Shown: positions 8,139 through 18,342 of the stretch, one piece after another | Position numbering within the stretch: position 1 is the first letter of the stretch | Layout: the number at the start of each line of letters is the position of its first letter | Assembly: GCA_025765595.1 (NCBI GenBank) | Contig: JAIVFH010000336.1 | Coordinates: 1-26,894 of the forward strand | Source of the DNA: Obelidium mucronatum | Taxonomy: Eukaryota > Chytridiomycota > Chytridiomycetes > Chytridiales > Chytriomycetaceae | Direction: 5' to 3' | DNA: 26,894 nt | Made by a program: the position numbers and the translations under genes | The notes under the pieces: generated by a model | The model's input: the letters and a program-made list of their open reading frames with translations, nothing else | The model's database searches: none | Told to the model about the DNA's origin: nothing

Positions 8139-9476
8139 ATGTCCTTCAGCCAAGTGCCGCCCGAGATTCTTGAAGCCATTTTGCATCTTTTGCCACTCAG
8201 CGCCGACTTGTTTTCCGTCGCTTTTGCGTCAAAAAGCCGCTTGGCGCCAGTGATTCTCGAGTCAGCGGCGTTTGCGCAACGACACTTCAAGCGCCAGCTG
8301 CACTCAGCGACGCCTTATGTGTGGGACTATTTAGAGGATGCTGGCATCAAATACGACCGCTTCCTCGCGCTGCCGCTGAACTACAAACATGTTGTGTACT
8401 ACACGGTCCTTACTGCCAGCGACTGGGTCAACGTAAACAAAACTGGAAACGATCGGTCACTGAATCGAATGTGGTCTTTTCGATGGAATATGCCTCCTGA
8501 ACATGCCTTCGAAACCATCAAAACACTACTGCAATCCTACAATTTGAATCCCTCTGCCAACAACAACCGACCGATTCGATGGGCTTCCAGAAACGGGCAT
8601 TTCAAAGTGGTTCAACTTCTGCTCTCTCTTCCGGAAGTGGATCCAGCCGCTGTTAATAATCTGGCGTTGGAAGGCGCATGCTACTGTGGTCACGTTCAGA
8701 TTGTCAAGCTGCTTTTGGCTGATACCCGTGTCTCCCCGACATACAAAAACCATGCAGCAATCTGTTTTGCAGCTGAAATGGGACACGCTGAAGTTGTTAG
8801 AATGTTGCTGGAAGATGGGCGGACCGACCCAAGCACATACAACGACTTGCCGTTGAAAATCGCTGTTAAAGGAAATCATGTATCTGTAGTCAAGTTATTG
8901 TTGAATCATCCGAAAGTGAATCCTGGTTTGGGTGCAGGTCGGAATTCGCCCTTGAATGTTGCTTGTGAGTTTGGGTGTTTCGAAGTTGCCCGTCAATTAC
9001 TCAAGCACCCGAGAGTGAATCCTGCCTCTTTCAATAGTGAATGCCTCTCAAAAGCGTTTCATAACGGTCATATGGATATTGTTATCTTACTGTTGGATGA
9101 TGGGAGAGTCCGTGTTGGTGCTTTGGCAGGAAAGATTTTGGAACGAGCGTGTCACGATGGCGACGTTGGTATTGTTCGGCGTATTGTAGGTAATCCCGGG
9201 CTTCTGGAAACTTCTTCAGATTTTTCATCGAGAGTCATTCAATTGGCTTGTAAAGCTGGAAGTCAAGAAATATTGAGAGCTCTCTTTTCTTGTGATGAGA
9301 TTCATACTTCTGCGATTGTGAGGGCGGCTTATGATGATGCTGCTATATATTTTCAGTTCGAGTCACTGAACTCAAGTGACGATCAAGCCGTTTTGGCTAA
9401 GGAAGTGGCCAAAGTTATGAACAATCAAGCAATGTTGGATGCACTTGAGCAGCTCTCTTCTCCAAAAACCGATTAA
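8139..9476 (+). CDS. F-box-like/ankyrin-repeat protein
   Basis: A single intronless frame of 445 aa from the ATG at 8139; an in-frame ATG at 8109 would add ten residues and overlap the divergent start. Residues about 5-45 (VPPEILEAILHLLPLSADLF) resemble an F-box. Residues about 115-400 contain roughly eight ankyrin-type repeats, such as ASRNGHFKVVQLLLSLPEVD, GHVQIVKLLLADTRVSP and GHAEVVRMLLEDGRTDP. Such proteins usually act as substrate adaptors of SCF ubiquitin ligases, with the repeats binding the target. A related N-terminal domain, including the phrase FAQRHFK / FAQRHLK, occurs in the short gene at 22970. An AATAAA lies 78 nt after the stop (9554-9559). Confidence 0.85.
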   Translation: MSFSQVPPEILEAILHLLPLSADLFSVAFASKSRLAPVILESAAFAQRHFKRQLHSATPYVWDYLEDAGIKYDRFLALPLNYKHVVYYTVLTASDWVNVNKTGNDRSLNRMWSFRWNMPPEHAFETIKTLLQSYNLNPSANNNRPIRWASRNGHFKVVQLLLSLPEVDPAAVNNLALEGACYCGHVQIVKLLLADTRVSPTYKNHAAICFAAEMGHAEVVRMLLEDGRTDPSTYNDLPLKIAVKGNHVSVVKLLLNHPKVNPGLGAGRNSPLNVACEFGCFEVARQLLKHPRVNPASFNSECLSKAFHNGHMDIVILLLDDGRVRVGALAGKILERACHDGDVGIVRRIVGNPGLLETSSDFSSRVIQLACKAGSQEILRALFSCDEIHTSAIVRAAYDDAAIYFQFESLNSSDDQAVLAKEVAKVMNNQAMLDALEQLSSPKTD

Positions 9477-9553
9477 AAAAAACACTGGTTTTATTCTTTA
9501 CACGAAACGAAACAAGAGACATGACGAAAAGGCAAAGAAAAAAAGGGGGGGTC

Positions 9554-9559
9554 AATAAA
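9554..9559 (+). terminator. Polyadenylation signal AATAAA
   Basis: Canonical hexamer in the 3' UTR of the F-box/ankyrin gene, in the 135-bp gap before the convergent Rab GDI stop codon. Confidence 0.5.
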
Positions 9560-9611
9560 CGAATCCGATGTATAGAAAAAATGAAAATTCAAACCACATC
9601 ACCACCACCCC

Positions 9612-11473
9612 TTATTCTTCGTTCTCTTCTTCCAGCTTCTTGACCTTTCCTTCCACTTTCAAGTCGACTCCAGTAACACGCTTGTAAATGTCCTTGACAT
9701 CAACACAAGTGGTTTCAAAGTGGGACGTAGCATCGTAACTCTTTGAGATGAAGGTTTGGTCCTCCACACCGCTTGCCAATGGCTCGTAAATGTCATCCAC
9801 GTGGACAAACTTTTCGACAATAGGGCCCAAAAGAGCAAGTCCCGCCTCCAAGTCAGCTTCAGCGTTACCCGCCGAAGAAACAACAGTGCTGACAATAGCA
9901 ACAAAGTGTCCAGCAGAAGCAACACTGTGGGCGGCAGAGACAGCAGCAATGTAGATATCGTGGTTACGACCAATCTGCTTTTGTGGAATAACAATCTGGA
10001 CGGAATCGGCATCACCGGTTTCTGGGATGGGATGGTTCAAGAGAACAATTGCGCGGACGACTTGTCCAACCTTCTTGACCTTGTCTGGGAAGTAAGAAGC
10101 GTCACCGATAACGAGGTTCGCCTTGACGGTTTCGCCTTCAGACTTGACACCGACGAATTTACCGTTTTCGTAAATGACTTCATCGACTGGCTTGTTGAGC
10201 ATGAAAGTTCCTCCGTGAATAGCAGAGAGACTGGGTTTAGAATAAAAATGAGTTCAATTTTGGAAAAAAAATTGGGGGAAAGGTTTGGCATTTACCGAGC
10301 GAAACCTTGTGGCAACTCTCCCAACCCGTGGACAGGGTAAATGTATGGACTCTTTCCATATCTGGCCATGGAGTTCATGTACAAGCAAATTCTCTCATAA
10401 GTGTCCTTGGCAGGCTTGTTGACATACTCGTCATCCAAGTGCAAAGCAAGAGCATGTCCAATAAAGTCACGGGTACCCTCTTCGAGTCCAAACTTTTCGT
10501 AAACAGCCGCAACAGTAACCGTGTTCAAATCGAGGCCTTGCTGTGTGGCTGGGTTCGCAAAGTCGTAGTTTTGGATAAACTCGAAAAAGTTCTTGACGCG
10601 GTTCTTTTCAAGCAGAGACATGAGTGGGGAGGTCAAGGCTTCGGCGTTGGAGGATGGGACTTTGGAGATTTTGCCGTCGCGGTAGACAAAGGAGCCTTCG
10701 ACTTGGCGGAATTCAAGGTAACGAGTCACGTCGGTGTGGTATAAGATGTCAACGAATTCACCTATTTTTTTGGTTAATTTTAATTCATAAAATACGGTAG
10801 CTACGGGAGAGAGGGGGCAGTGTTTACCAGACGCCATGGCAAACTTTGGAATGAGGTCAACGTTGTACTCTCTGTCCTTTCCAAGGGATTCTGGGGCAGC
10901 AGCTCCAGCCTTGAACTTGGCATAGAGCTGGTTCAAGTGAAGAGAAGCAGTGGATCCACCGTAGTAGTCTGTTTGTTTGTGAAATATTTTAAGGAGGAGG
11001 ACCCTATTCACAAAATCAACTCCCAACTTTACCGTTACGATCAATCTGCAAAACCTTCTTTCCTTCCACCGACAAAAGTCCAGAGAGAATGCATTCGGTA
11101 AGACCAGTGCCAAGCACGATAACGTCGTATTGTTCGTCCTGGTTGTTTGACAAAGCGTCAAAATTGGGGTGAATTTAAGGGGGGGAAGGCGATAGAGTGG
11201 CAAGGGCCGACAGATGGAAGGTAGTCAAAACACCAGACGGTTTAATAGTTGATCGCTATCAATTCAAGATGGGAACACATGACGTGGAAACTGGAAGTCG
11301 ACTGATTCAATTTGTGCATTCATTCCACTCAATTCGGATCCAGCAGCCGCAACAAGAGCCACATACGCCAGCTCAATCGATCATGAAATTTACACATCCA
11401 CAGATCAACTACCCGCGATGGTGTAGTCGATGGCAATGATAGATTGAGTGCAAAGTGTGTAAATACAAACCAT
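9612..11473 (-). CDS. GDI1: Rab GDP-dissociation inhibitor (5 exons)
   Basis: Rab GDI extracts prenylated GDP-bound Rab GTPases from membranes and recycles them in vesicle traffic. Exons 11138-11033, 10968-10828, 10761-10296 and 10230-9612 join in phase through introns of 64-66 nt. They encode [66 protein letters not shown] and the C-terminal half. The acceptor CCAG directly before GAC (11139-11141) shows that the initiator Met lies on a separate exon. The best candidate is ATG at 11473-11471 followed at once by GTTTGT, giving a one-codon coding exon, a 332-nt intron and 444 aa, close to the family's usual 445-450. The body is certain; the first exon is inferred. Confidence 0.93.
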
Positions 11474-11670
11474 TTTTGAATAAATTGAAAAAGAGTGATT
11501 TCCCTTTTTGCACGCGACACTATTAACTCCCCGCCCCTTCATTTACAACACGACAGTTGTTTTTCTGAGCTTTTAAATACTTATATGGTGTTAATTTTGC
11601 TTCTACTTTCTTTATGTAAGCCAAACGATAACATGATAACAAGAATAAAAAAAGCCAAACAGGAACACTT

Positions 11671-12740
11671 TTACAATTGATTCAAAACGAATTTACAAAA
11701 CTTTTCGACCCGTTGCTTGTTTGCGGCATCCCAGGGAGTCTCGTAGAGTTTGCATTTCTTCACCAACCCCTTCACTTGTTCCTTTTGACCCAAAGCCAAA
11801 TGAGATAGAATGAGATAGTCATAGCATCCATGACCGTGGCGGTTCATTTCAAGGACCTGATTCGCACACCGAATTGCACTCTCATAGTCCTGGTCATAGA
11901 ATCTCGTCACATACATCAAAGACAAAATAAGTGCAATTGAAGCACCGTCATCGGGGTGTAAATAAGCAAGAGCGTCCACCAAGAATCGATGAGCCTGTTC
12001 ATATTTTCTCAGTCGTATGCATGCTTTGGCTGCAACCTGGCGAACAACGCAAGATACATAATCGACGCTGTTTACAGAAAGTACACCCACAACAGTTGAA
12101 ATCACTTCTTCGTATTTGCCTTCCAACAATAGCAAGTCAACCCACATTACTTTCACGTCTCTTTCTTCAGCAAGTCCTTCCACTTTGTCAATCTCCTCGC
12201 GGGCAAGCTTGCAGTACAACTGAATTCTTGCTTGCGTCACTGAATAGAATGGATCTTCTGCGGTCATTGGCACGCCCACATTTAGATCCAAGCTGTTTGC
12301 TCGATAGATAAACATGACTGCTTTTTGGTAAACAAACTCAGTAAAGTCCCCTCCCTTCACTGAAGCCCGACACACTGGACACGAGTTTCGAATTTTGTCA
12401 GCAACGCCAGCATTGGATCTCTCAAGTTGATTCAGACACGGCCCACAAAACACGTGGTTACAACCAAGAGCGACAGGAGACTGTGGGGGATCCAAGCAAA
12501 TTGCACAAATATCTTCGGCTTGCTCGACACTTTTTCCAAGAGAGTTTTGCGGAAAGCTGCTTCTTCACATGACTTTGCTCGGTGTGTTGCGGTTTTGTTG
12601 CAGGTTTGCTTGTGTTTTGATTTCCAAGCAGCTTTCTGACAGTTTTGCGAGCAGTAGAAAGCGCATTGGCATTTTGAACAACGAAGGAGAGTGACGGCTG
12701 GTTGGTGGCAATGGTCGCAAGGTTGGGTCAAGCATTTCAA
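11671..12740 (-). CDS. MYND finger-RING finger protein, one frame break
   Basis: The start (12740) encodes a complete MYND zinc finger: CDHCHQPAVTLLRCSKC, then AFYCSQNCQKAAWKSKH and the closing Cys. A C3HC4 RING follows (CAICLDPPQSPVALGCNHVF, then CGPC and CPVC), and then about 200 residues of helical, TPR-like repeats ending in VEKFCKFVLNQL. The RING suggests E3 ubiquitin ligase activity, and MYND fingers bind proline-rich partners. After LLEK the frame shifts by one base at an A5 run (12531-12535). The neighbouring paralog has LLEKTVEQSED there, so one base appears to be lost in this copy. Apart from this break the gene is intact, so it may be functional with a sequencing error, or recently inactivated. 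Confidence 0.8.
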
Positions 12741-13850
12741 GTAAGGATATTTAATATTGGTTCAAAAGAAATATTGTACAGTTGATTCAATACAGATTCA
12801 CAAAACTTCTCCACGCGTTGTTTGTTTGAAGCATCCCAAGGTGTCTCGTAGAGTTTACATTGCTTCACCAAACCCTCTACGTGTTCTTTATGACCCAAAG
12901 CCAAATGAGACAGAATGACATAGTCATAACATCCATGAAAGTGACGATTCATTTCAATAGCCGACTCCCCATATTCAATTGCCTTCTCAGTATTCCTTGC
13001 GATAATATTCCACTCCACATATCGATGACAGAATACTTCTGACAGTGGGATTATCATTCGGATCTACACATTGAAAAGCTCCCACCAAGAATGCATGAGC
13101 TTGATCGTATTTTTCAAGGCAAATACAAGCTTTGGCGGCTATTCGACGCACAGCGCACGATACAACATCCACCCCATTTTCCGCAACTAAAGCCTCAGCA
13201 GAAGAAATAGCTTCTTCATATCTGCCCTCCAAAAATAAAACATCAGCCAACATGGATTTCACGGCGCGTTGTTCACAAAGTCCTTCCACTTTGGCAATCT
13301 CCTCACGAGCCAGTTTGCAGTAAATCTGCATCCTCTCTTGCATCACTGAATAAAGCGGATCGTCTTCAGTCATTGGTAGTCCAACAGTTGGGTTCAATCA
13401 GGTTTGCACGGTGGAGAAACGTGGCGGCCTTTTTGTACACAAACTGTGGAAAGCTTGCCCTCCTTCACTGGGGCCCGACACGTTGGACAAGATTTTTCCA
13501 TTCGAGCTTCATTATCGACGACAATAATAAAGCTCTGGAACTGAGCTCAAACAAGAACCGCAAAACACGTGTTTACAAGGCCAGGGCCACAGGAGACAGT
13601 GGCGGATCCAAGCAGATTGCACAAGTATCTTCGGATTGCTCCACAGTTTTTTCTAAAAGAGTGCTGCGGAGGTCGGCTTCGTATGATGATTTTGCGAGTT
13701 GCGTTGCAAATGCATGACAGAATTGTTTGTGTTCGGATTTCCACGCGGCTTTTGGCATTTTGGAGAGCAGTAAAACGCGCATTTACACTTTGAACAGCGA
13801 AGGAGAGTGGCGCCTGGCTGGCGGCAATGGTCGCAGGCTGGGTCAAGCAT
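12737..13850 (-). pseudogene. Decayed tandem paralog of the MYND-RING gene
   Basis: It lies head to tail with the intact-looking copy and aligns along its whole length, but at least five single-base shifts break it. The MYND finger starts at 13850 (CDHCRQPGATLLRCSKCKCA), then shifts within CSPKCQK-AAWKSEHKQFC. After SPVAL the RING continues in another frame (CKHVFCGSCL), then another (KSCPTCRAPVKEG), then another (PQFVYKKAATFLHRANL). The helical region (TVGLPMTEDDPLYSVM...) is open from 13397 to about 12990, and a last shift precedes the end (NTEKAIEYGESAIEMN...VLNQLYN). The density of indels is far above that of neighbouring intact genes, so real decay after duplication is the simplest reading. 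Confidence 0.8.
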
Positions 13851-13908
13851 TGTTGATTTGTTTATTATAGTATATGTATTTATATATAAATGTATATTTA
13901 TTTATTTT
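13851..13908. other. Very AT-rich spacer
   Basis: 58 bp consisting almost only of A and T (TATATATAAATG..., TTTATTTATTTTTT) between the start of the decayed MYND gene and the 3' end of the ALDH gene. Confidence 0.8.
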
Positions 13909-15616
13909 TTAATATTTCATGTGCACAGATTTAGTGGTTGAGAATTCATTCATCGCCTCTAACCCGCATTCTTTTCCGTATCCTACGAAGTTGCGTTTAA
14001 CAGATTGATTGAAACGCTTTGACTTACCACTTCCTTTGATACCACCAAGCGGCAAATAAGGTGGAGTATCGTTATAAGTATTTACCCACTTCATATCGAC
14101 AAAGTCAGTGCTCATTTACAACTAGTTTCGCGTTTCGACTTACCACAAAACCAGCCTTGAGTCCATGCACTGCGATATTCGCCTCTTTCAAGCTGTCCGT
14201 GAAAACTCCAGCAGCTAAACCATAACGGACTCTATTCGCTCGTCCAACAGCTTCCTCCATTGTTTTGAATGGTCTCAAGATGGCCAAGACAGGCCCAAAG
14301 ACTTCCTCCTGTGCAAGCGAATCATGATCTCCCACATTTGATACAATGGTGGGTTCAATGAAATAACCGCGACTTCCAAGCCTCGAGCCTCCATAGTCCA
14401 ACTTGCCACCACGTTGTACAGCCGCTTGAATAACATCCAGAATCCGCAAACAGGCCACCTCATCCACAACTGGGCCCACTCGAGTACTTTCCTGCAGCGG
14501 ATCCCCCACTCTCAACTCCCGTGTCTTGTTTCTCAAAATTTCTAACACGGCATCATACACAGATTCATGCACCAATAATCTCGATCCTGCGCAGCAGTTC
14601 TGTCCAGCATTCGAAAAGGCAGCATCAACAACGTGAGAAACAGCCCTTTCAAGATCAGACGCGTCCTTATGAATAATAATTGAATTTTTGCCGCCCAATT
14701 CGAGTGTTGCTTTTCGAGGATATGGATATGCAAGACTTGATGCCACTTTGGAGCCAGCGATTGTGGATCCAGTAAAACTTATTTTATGAATTCCGTCGTG
14801 TTTGCATAAAAGAGAGCCAATAGTTTGGTCTCCGAGAAGAACATTGATGACGCCGGGAGGAAGGTATGGTTTTGCGAGAGTTGCGAGGATGAGTGTTGAG
14901 AAGGGGGTTTGAGGGGATGGTTTGAGGATGACCGCGTTTCCAGACGCGAGAGCAGGCGCGAGTTTCCAAGATGCAAGGACTGATTTTAGTTTGGTTTTAG
15001 TTGCTGTCAGATCTGCTCCTGTTAGTGGAATTTAGGTACTTACGCAGCGGATAGTTGAAACTGGTGATAAGTCCACAAACTCCAATCGGCTCGCGTCGCG
15101 TAAAAGAGTTATGTGTTGGTAATTGCGCAAAGGAACGGCCATGATTCTTGTCAGCGGCACCTGCAAAGAATCTGAAGCATTCAACACTGGCATCCACATC
15201 AAACTAATAACCAGAGTTTATGTCTCAATGAAAACAATGGCTATAACCTCTCACCTTCGAGTCAGCGATCGGTTTTCCAACAATAGCTTCGCTATAGGCA
15301 AGGAGGCCCTTGTCTCGTTCTATTGCCTCAGCTAACCCAAGCAGAGCGTCTCTAATTTGAATTAATAAATCCTCTAGTTTTGAAGTTGCGTGAGATACCG
15401 TCGCATAGCTCCAGACCATGAGGCCCAATCGCCCTCGAAAGCGCAAGTTGCATGCTGAACAGCTTCATCAACCAACAAAGGAGTTGCATCAAACGTTTCC
15501 AACAATATTTGCGAGTTGCTTGGATTGGTAAGTACTCTGCTTGGAGCTGAGTTTACAGAACCAACGAATGCATTGTTGACGAAACTTGAACGAAAAGGAA
15601 GCAGCCGATTTATCAT
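13909..15616 (-). CDS. NAD(P)-dependent aldehyde dehydrogenase (6 exons)
   Basis: Exons 15616-15399, 15351-15255, 15203-15044, 14979-14144, 14088-14028 and 13982-13909 give an unbroken 481-aa frame with introns of 45-64 nt. Family landmarks appear in order: NPSNSQILLETFDATP, GKPIADSK, EPIGVCGLITSFNYPL, SGNAVILKPS, FTGST (cofactor binding), LELGGKN with the general-base Glu (about residue 252), NAGQNCCAGSR with the catalytic Cys (about residue 287), QEEVFGPVLAI, and the C-terminal VNTYN / LPLGGIKGSG / ECGLEAM segment. The enzyme oxidises an aldehyde to a carboxylate. The length and betaine/succinic-semialdehyde-like layout fit a soluble ALDH, but the substrate cannot be told. No targeting signal is obvious. 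Confidence 0.93.
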
Positions 15617-15703
15617 AAAGATATTATTTTAAGATATTAGTTATTATTTATTCTATATTAATGCTTTTAAACGATATATGCGAAAGATAATTATGGCTGA
15701 GTA

Positions 15704-16610
15704 TTACGTTCTCCAGAACATGAACCAAGATTTTAGCACTGGAGTTAGCGAGAGAACAAATATGGGATTTAGAACCATATCAGATGCAAATAGTATCGAA
15801 CCGATCCCGTCGAGCCAAGAGGGCATTGCGTCCCGTCCTGATGTAAGCAACACAATTCCGCCAATTCCCCAAGGAACATAACAGACGAATAAACTACCAC
15901 ACATTAAAACACAACCCCGTAGCAACCTTCGCTCTGTCAAAATTTTAAACTCCGCCTGTTCCTCCTCACTCTGCGCCAGAGTGGCCACAGATTCCAAAAT
16001 CATTGTCGAGTATTTGTAAGCAAAGTAATAAACCCCTCCCATAATCCGCCCCGACTACGATCCCGTAGAACCTCAAATGCAACGTAGTCACAAAATACTT
16101 CCTCGTCTCTTCTGGCATTGTCGATTCGTAAACTGTCCAAATCACAGTCGACAGAATCACTGCCAAACAACCACCCCACGCAGTATACACAGCCATATTC
16201 TTGATTCGCTCTCGAAAGGGGTGGATAATGAACAATCGTTCCAGCGAGAGTAGCAAATGAGTCAGAAACAAGATCTCGTAAAGGATAATTGAAGTGCTCC
16301 TTTCGCCATCGAGCCACAGCCAGCGGGTGGATTCCTTGTCAATCAATGCAGCAATGATCCCAGAGCCCCGCATGAGAGAGAGTATAAAGCATTGGATGGT
16401 AAGCGACCGCATGAGTTGGTTCAATCTAGAGGCTTTGAGACCAAGCGCATGGCGGCACTGGTGGTATCCAATAAGGACCACAAGATTGAGGATTATTCCA
16501 AGGATACTGATTGGCAGCAGTACAGTGTAGACAATGATTTGGTAAACAGATAACCCAGATAAGCCCATGTCAGGAAAATAAAATATTATTAATGGAAAGT
16601 ATTTTAGCAA
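15704..16610 (-). CDS. Class A-like seven-transmembrane (GPCR) protein, one frame break
   Basis: Two overlapping frames together give seven hydrophobic helices. TM1 is YTVLLPISILGIILNLVVLI and TM2 lies around IQCFILSLMRGSGIIAALI. TM3 ends in LLSLERLFIIHPF, which resembles the E/DRY motif with its following Pro. TM4 is around WGGCLAVILSTVIWTVY. TM5 starts with FYGIVVGADYG, TM6 carries CYVPWG (like CWxP), and TM7 carries VLNPIFVL (like NPxxY). The frame moves by one base inside GGGAGGGG (plus strand 16033-16040) between GADYG and VYYFAYKYSTMILE. The start is either 16610 or the internal ATG at 16568. A rhodopsin-like receptor is unusual for a fungus; ligand unknown. Confidence 0.65.
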
Positions 16611-16765
16611 AAAGCCACACCAACCGGTCAGACTAGGTTAAGAAAGTCTTAGGATTCATGATTATCGCTTTCAGCAGCGTTATACTATCGTCAGACGGCA
16701 TGTTTTAATCAACCTGTTTTTCATTTGAGCTCTTAAAAAATCAATCAAAACTTGAAACCTCAAGA

Positions 16766-17458
16766 ATGGATTCCGCACTCTCCAACACCCTTCAACCCGG
16801 GGGCTGCTTAACACTAGCAACGGGACAACTTAATCCAGCCACCGGAGCAGTCAACATCACCATGGTATCTCTGCCACAAATCAGACCAATCAAAACGGAT
16901 GGCACCTCCACCAACTTTACGTACCCAGGGCTAGATCTAACAATTCTCCACTTCTGGGGGAAAAAACCACCAACGGACCGAAGCTGCACAGTCCTTGAGT
17001 ACGCAACTCCAGATGCGTTGCGTCCCAATTTGGTGTCTCCTTACAGAGCCATCGAAATTGCAGATATCAAACCCGAAGGTGCGCTCTACAGCTTTGAGTT
17101 CTCGTATACTGTGGGATGCCCTTCGTATCCAAGCACAGTTGGGGACGGTAGCTTTTATCTTCAGATCTACGGACAAAGCCACACAAAAAGATCCGGTGAT
17201 GTTGCAAAGTGGAATCCAATTCCTTTTTCGATTGATTTTCCATTGCTTGAGATAAATGGTACCGCTGATGCGCTTGTGAGCGTTATTAAGGGTAGCGATA
17301 TTGGGCGGAATGGAGCCAAGCTTGTTCTCGAATGCCCACGCGCTGCAACGACAACTACAACGACTACGGCAATCCCGTCCAAAACTTCCGAAGCATTTGG
17401 ATTTAAGTCTTTTGGGACTGCATTATTTTTAGGCCTCCTTCTTGTGACAATCATTTGA
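16766..17458 (+). CDS. PGGC-motif protein with C-terminal hydrophobic tail (paralog 1)
   Basis: Intronless, 230 aa. It begins MDSALSNTLQPGGC, followed by GAVNITM, LTILHFWG, a central TVGCPSYPS, WNPIPF, and a Cys-Pro (LVLECPR) before a Thr7 linker. It ends in a 20-residue hydrophobic segment (FGTALFLGLLLVTII). N-glycosylation sequons (NIT, NFT, NGT) and paired Cys suggest an exposed ectodomain with a GPI or tail anchor. No N-terminal signal peptide is visible, so either an upstream exon is missed or targeting is by the C-terminal tail. Its paralog at 18343 shares the start, HFW, GCPSYP and IPF motifs. Family not recognised. An AATAAA lies at 17474-17479. Confidence 0.7.
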   Translation: MDSALSNTLQPGGCLTLATGQLNPATGAVNITMVSLPQIRPIKTDGTSTNFTYPGLDLTILHFWGKKPPTDRSCTVLEYATPDALRPNLVSPYRAIEIADIKPEGALYSFEFSYTVGCPSYPSTVGDGSFYLQIYGQSHTKRSGDVAKWNPIPFSIDFPLLEINGTADALVSVIKGSDIGRNGAKLVLECPRAATTTTTTTAIPSKTSEAFGFKSFGTALFLGLLLVTII

Positions 17459-17902
17459 ATGTCGTGTGAAACAAATAAACAATGACAATTTGAAGTGTAG
17501 CTTCCTTGATGTTGCTGTATTAGATTCATGGTGGTGGTGGGAACAGTGCACTCTTTGTTCGTATGTCACAGGCCTGTATGAGCACTTTAAAATGGGCACT
17601 TAAAAACAGTGTTTACTAATCCTGAAAGCACGAACGATGAAAACTATCAGGAAGAAGATAACTGCGTGTTAAATAATTGAATCAATGTCGAATTTCGTCG
17701 AGGTGCTTGCATCCCGCTGATGGCACAACTAGAGACCAACTTAAATTCCAACCAAGCACTTGTATTCAATCACGTGCACTTGCATCGCGTTTTCCGTGGC
17801 GTTTTTAAGAAATTCGAGTGCTTAAAATGCCGAAATGGTATAAAAACACGTACATTTTCCTTCTCGCAACACCCAAAAACTAACCATCCAAAAAAAATAA
17901 CC
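17459..17902. promoter_or_regulatory. Intergenic region and promoter of the Cys-rich gene
   Basis: 444 bp without a convincing gene. It holds a TATA box (17839-17845) and a CACGTG E-box-type palindrome near 17772. Related short words also occur: GCACTTTAAAA, GCACTTAAAA and GTGCTTAAAA, and TGCTTGCATC with CACTTGCATC. These could be regulatory sites, but the matches are short. Confidence 0.4.
17839..17845 (+). promoter_or_regulatory. TATA box
   Basis: TATAAAA, 58 nt before the ATG of the small secreted Cys-rich protein, at a spacing compatible with a short 5' UTR. Confidence 0.65.
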
Positions 17903-18166
17903 ATGAAGATCACTTCCGTTCTCGCTGTCTCTATTGCCATGATCATGGGTGGTCAGTTTTTGACGACCTCGTCTTGATGTGCATCAATTATTCTGTCATT
18001 ATTCATCCAAAATTTAGTTGCTGCTGCCCCAGCTCCAGCTCCAGTTGCCGCCCCAGCTCCCATCAAGATCTGCTGCAACGTTTGCTGGGAAGGTTGTGCC
18101 TTGGGATACAGCAGATGCAAGCAATTGTGTAACGGTTGCAGCAATGCACCAAGCTGTGACAATTGA
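17903..18166 (+). CDS. Small secreted cysteine-rich protein (2 exons)
   Basis: Exons 17903-17948 and 18018-18166 (69-nt intron, phase 1) give 64 aa. A signal peptide (MKITSVLAVSIAMIM) leads to an Ala/Pro spacer (VAAAPAPAPVAAPAP) and a compact core with nine Cys: ICCNVCWEGC, then YSRCKQLCNGCSNAPSC. Its size, signal and Cys density are those of small secreted fungal proteins that fold by disulfides, such as surface, effector-like or antimicrobial peptides; the activity cannot be inferred. A strong TATA box lies upstream and an AATAAA (18240-18245) downstream. Without splicing, the first exon would run into a stop shortly after the donor (GTGGTC, non-consensus). Confidence 0.75.
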
Positions 18167-18239
18167 AGGAAGGGTACTTTATTGTAGTGGCTGTGAAAAG
18201 TTGGTCTGGAATTGAAGTTTGAACAAAGATGCGGAAAGG

Positions 18240-18245
18240 AATAAA
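18240..18245 (+). terminator. Polyadenylation signal AATAAA
   Basis: Canonical hexamer 74 nt after the stop codon of the small Cys-rich gene. Confidence 0.5.
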
Positions 18246-18342
18246 GACTCGACTTCTGCTTTGATATTGTAGCTCTTACTGATGTTAATATTCGTATCAG
18301 TAAGTCAAAAAATTGTCAGTTACTTTTTAAGTGCTTTCAAAA

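Noticed and set aside
8111..8290. Longer N-terminus for the endonuclease, from 8290
   Set aside because: The extension overlaps the divergent F-box coding region and shows no conserved or targeting-like content; the ATG at 8110 fits family length.
9756..10744. Plus-strand frames over the GDI gene (9756-10340, 10307-10744)
   Set aside because: They are antisense shadows of conserved GDI exons.
10292..11203. 303-codon continuous version of the N-terminal half of GDI
   Set aside because: It reads through three introns and replaces the conserved [10 protein letters not shown] start by unrelated sequence.
3845..16700. Shared 11-mer GTCAGACGGCA at 3845-3855 and 16690-16700 as a common promoter element
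   Set aside because: Shared 11-mers are expected many times by chance in a window of this size; no further similarity surrounds them.
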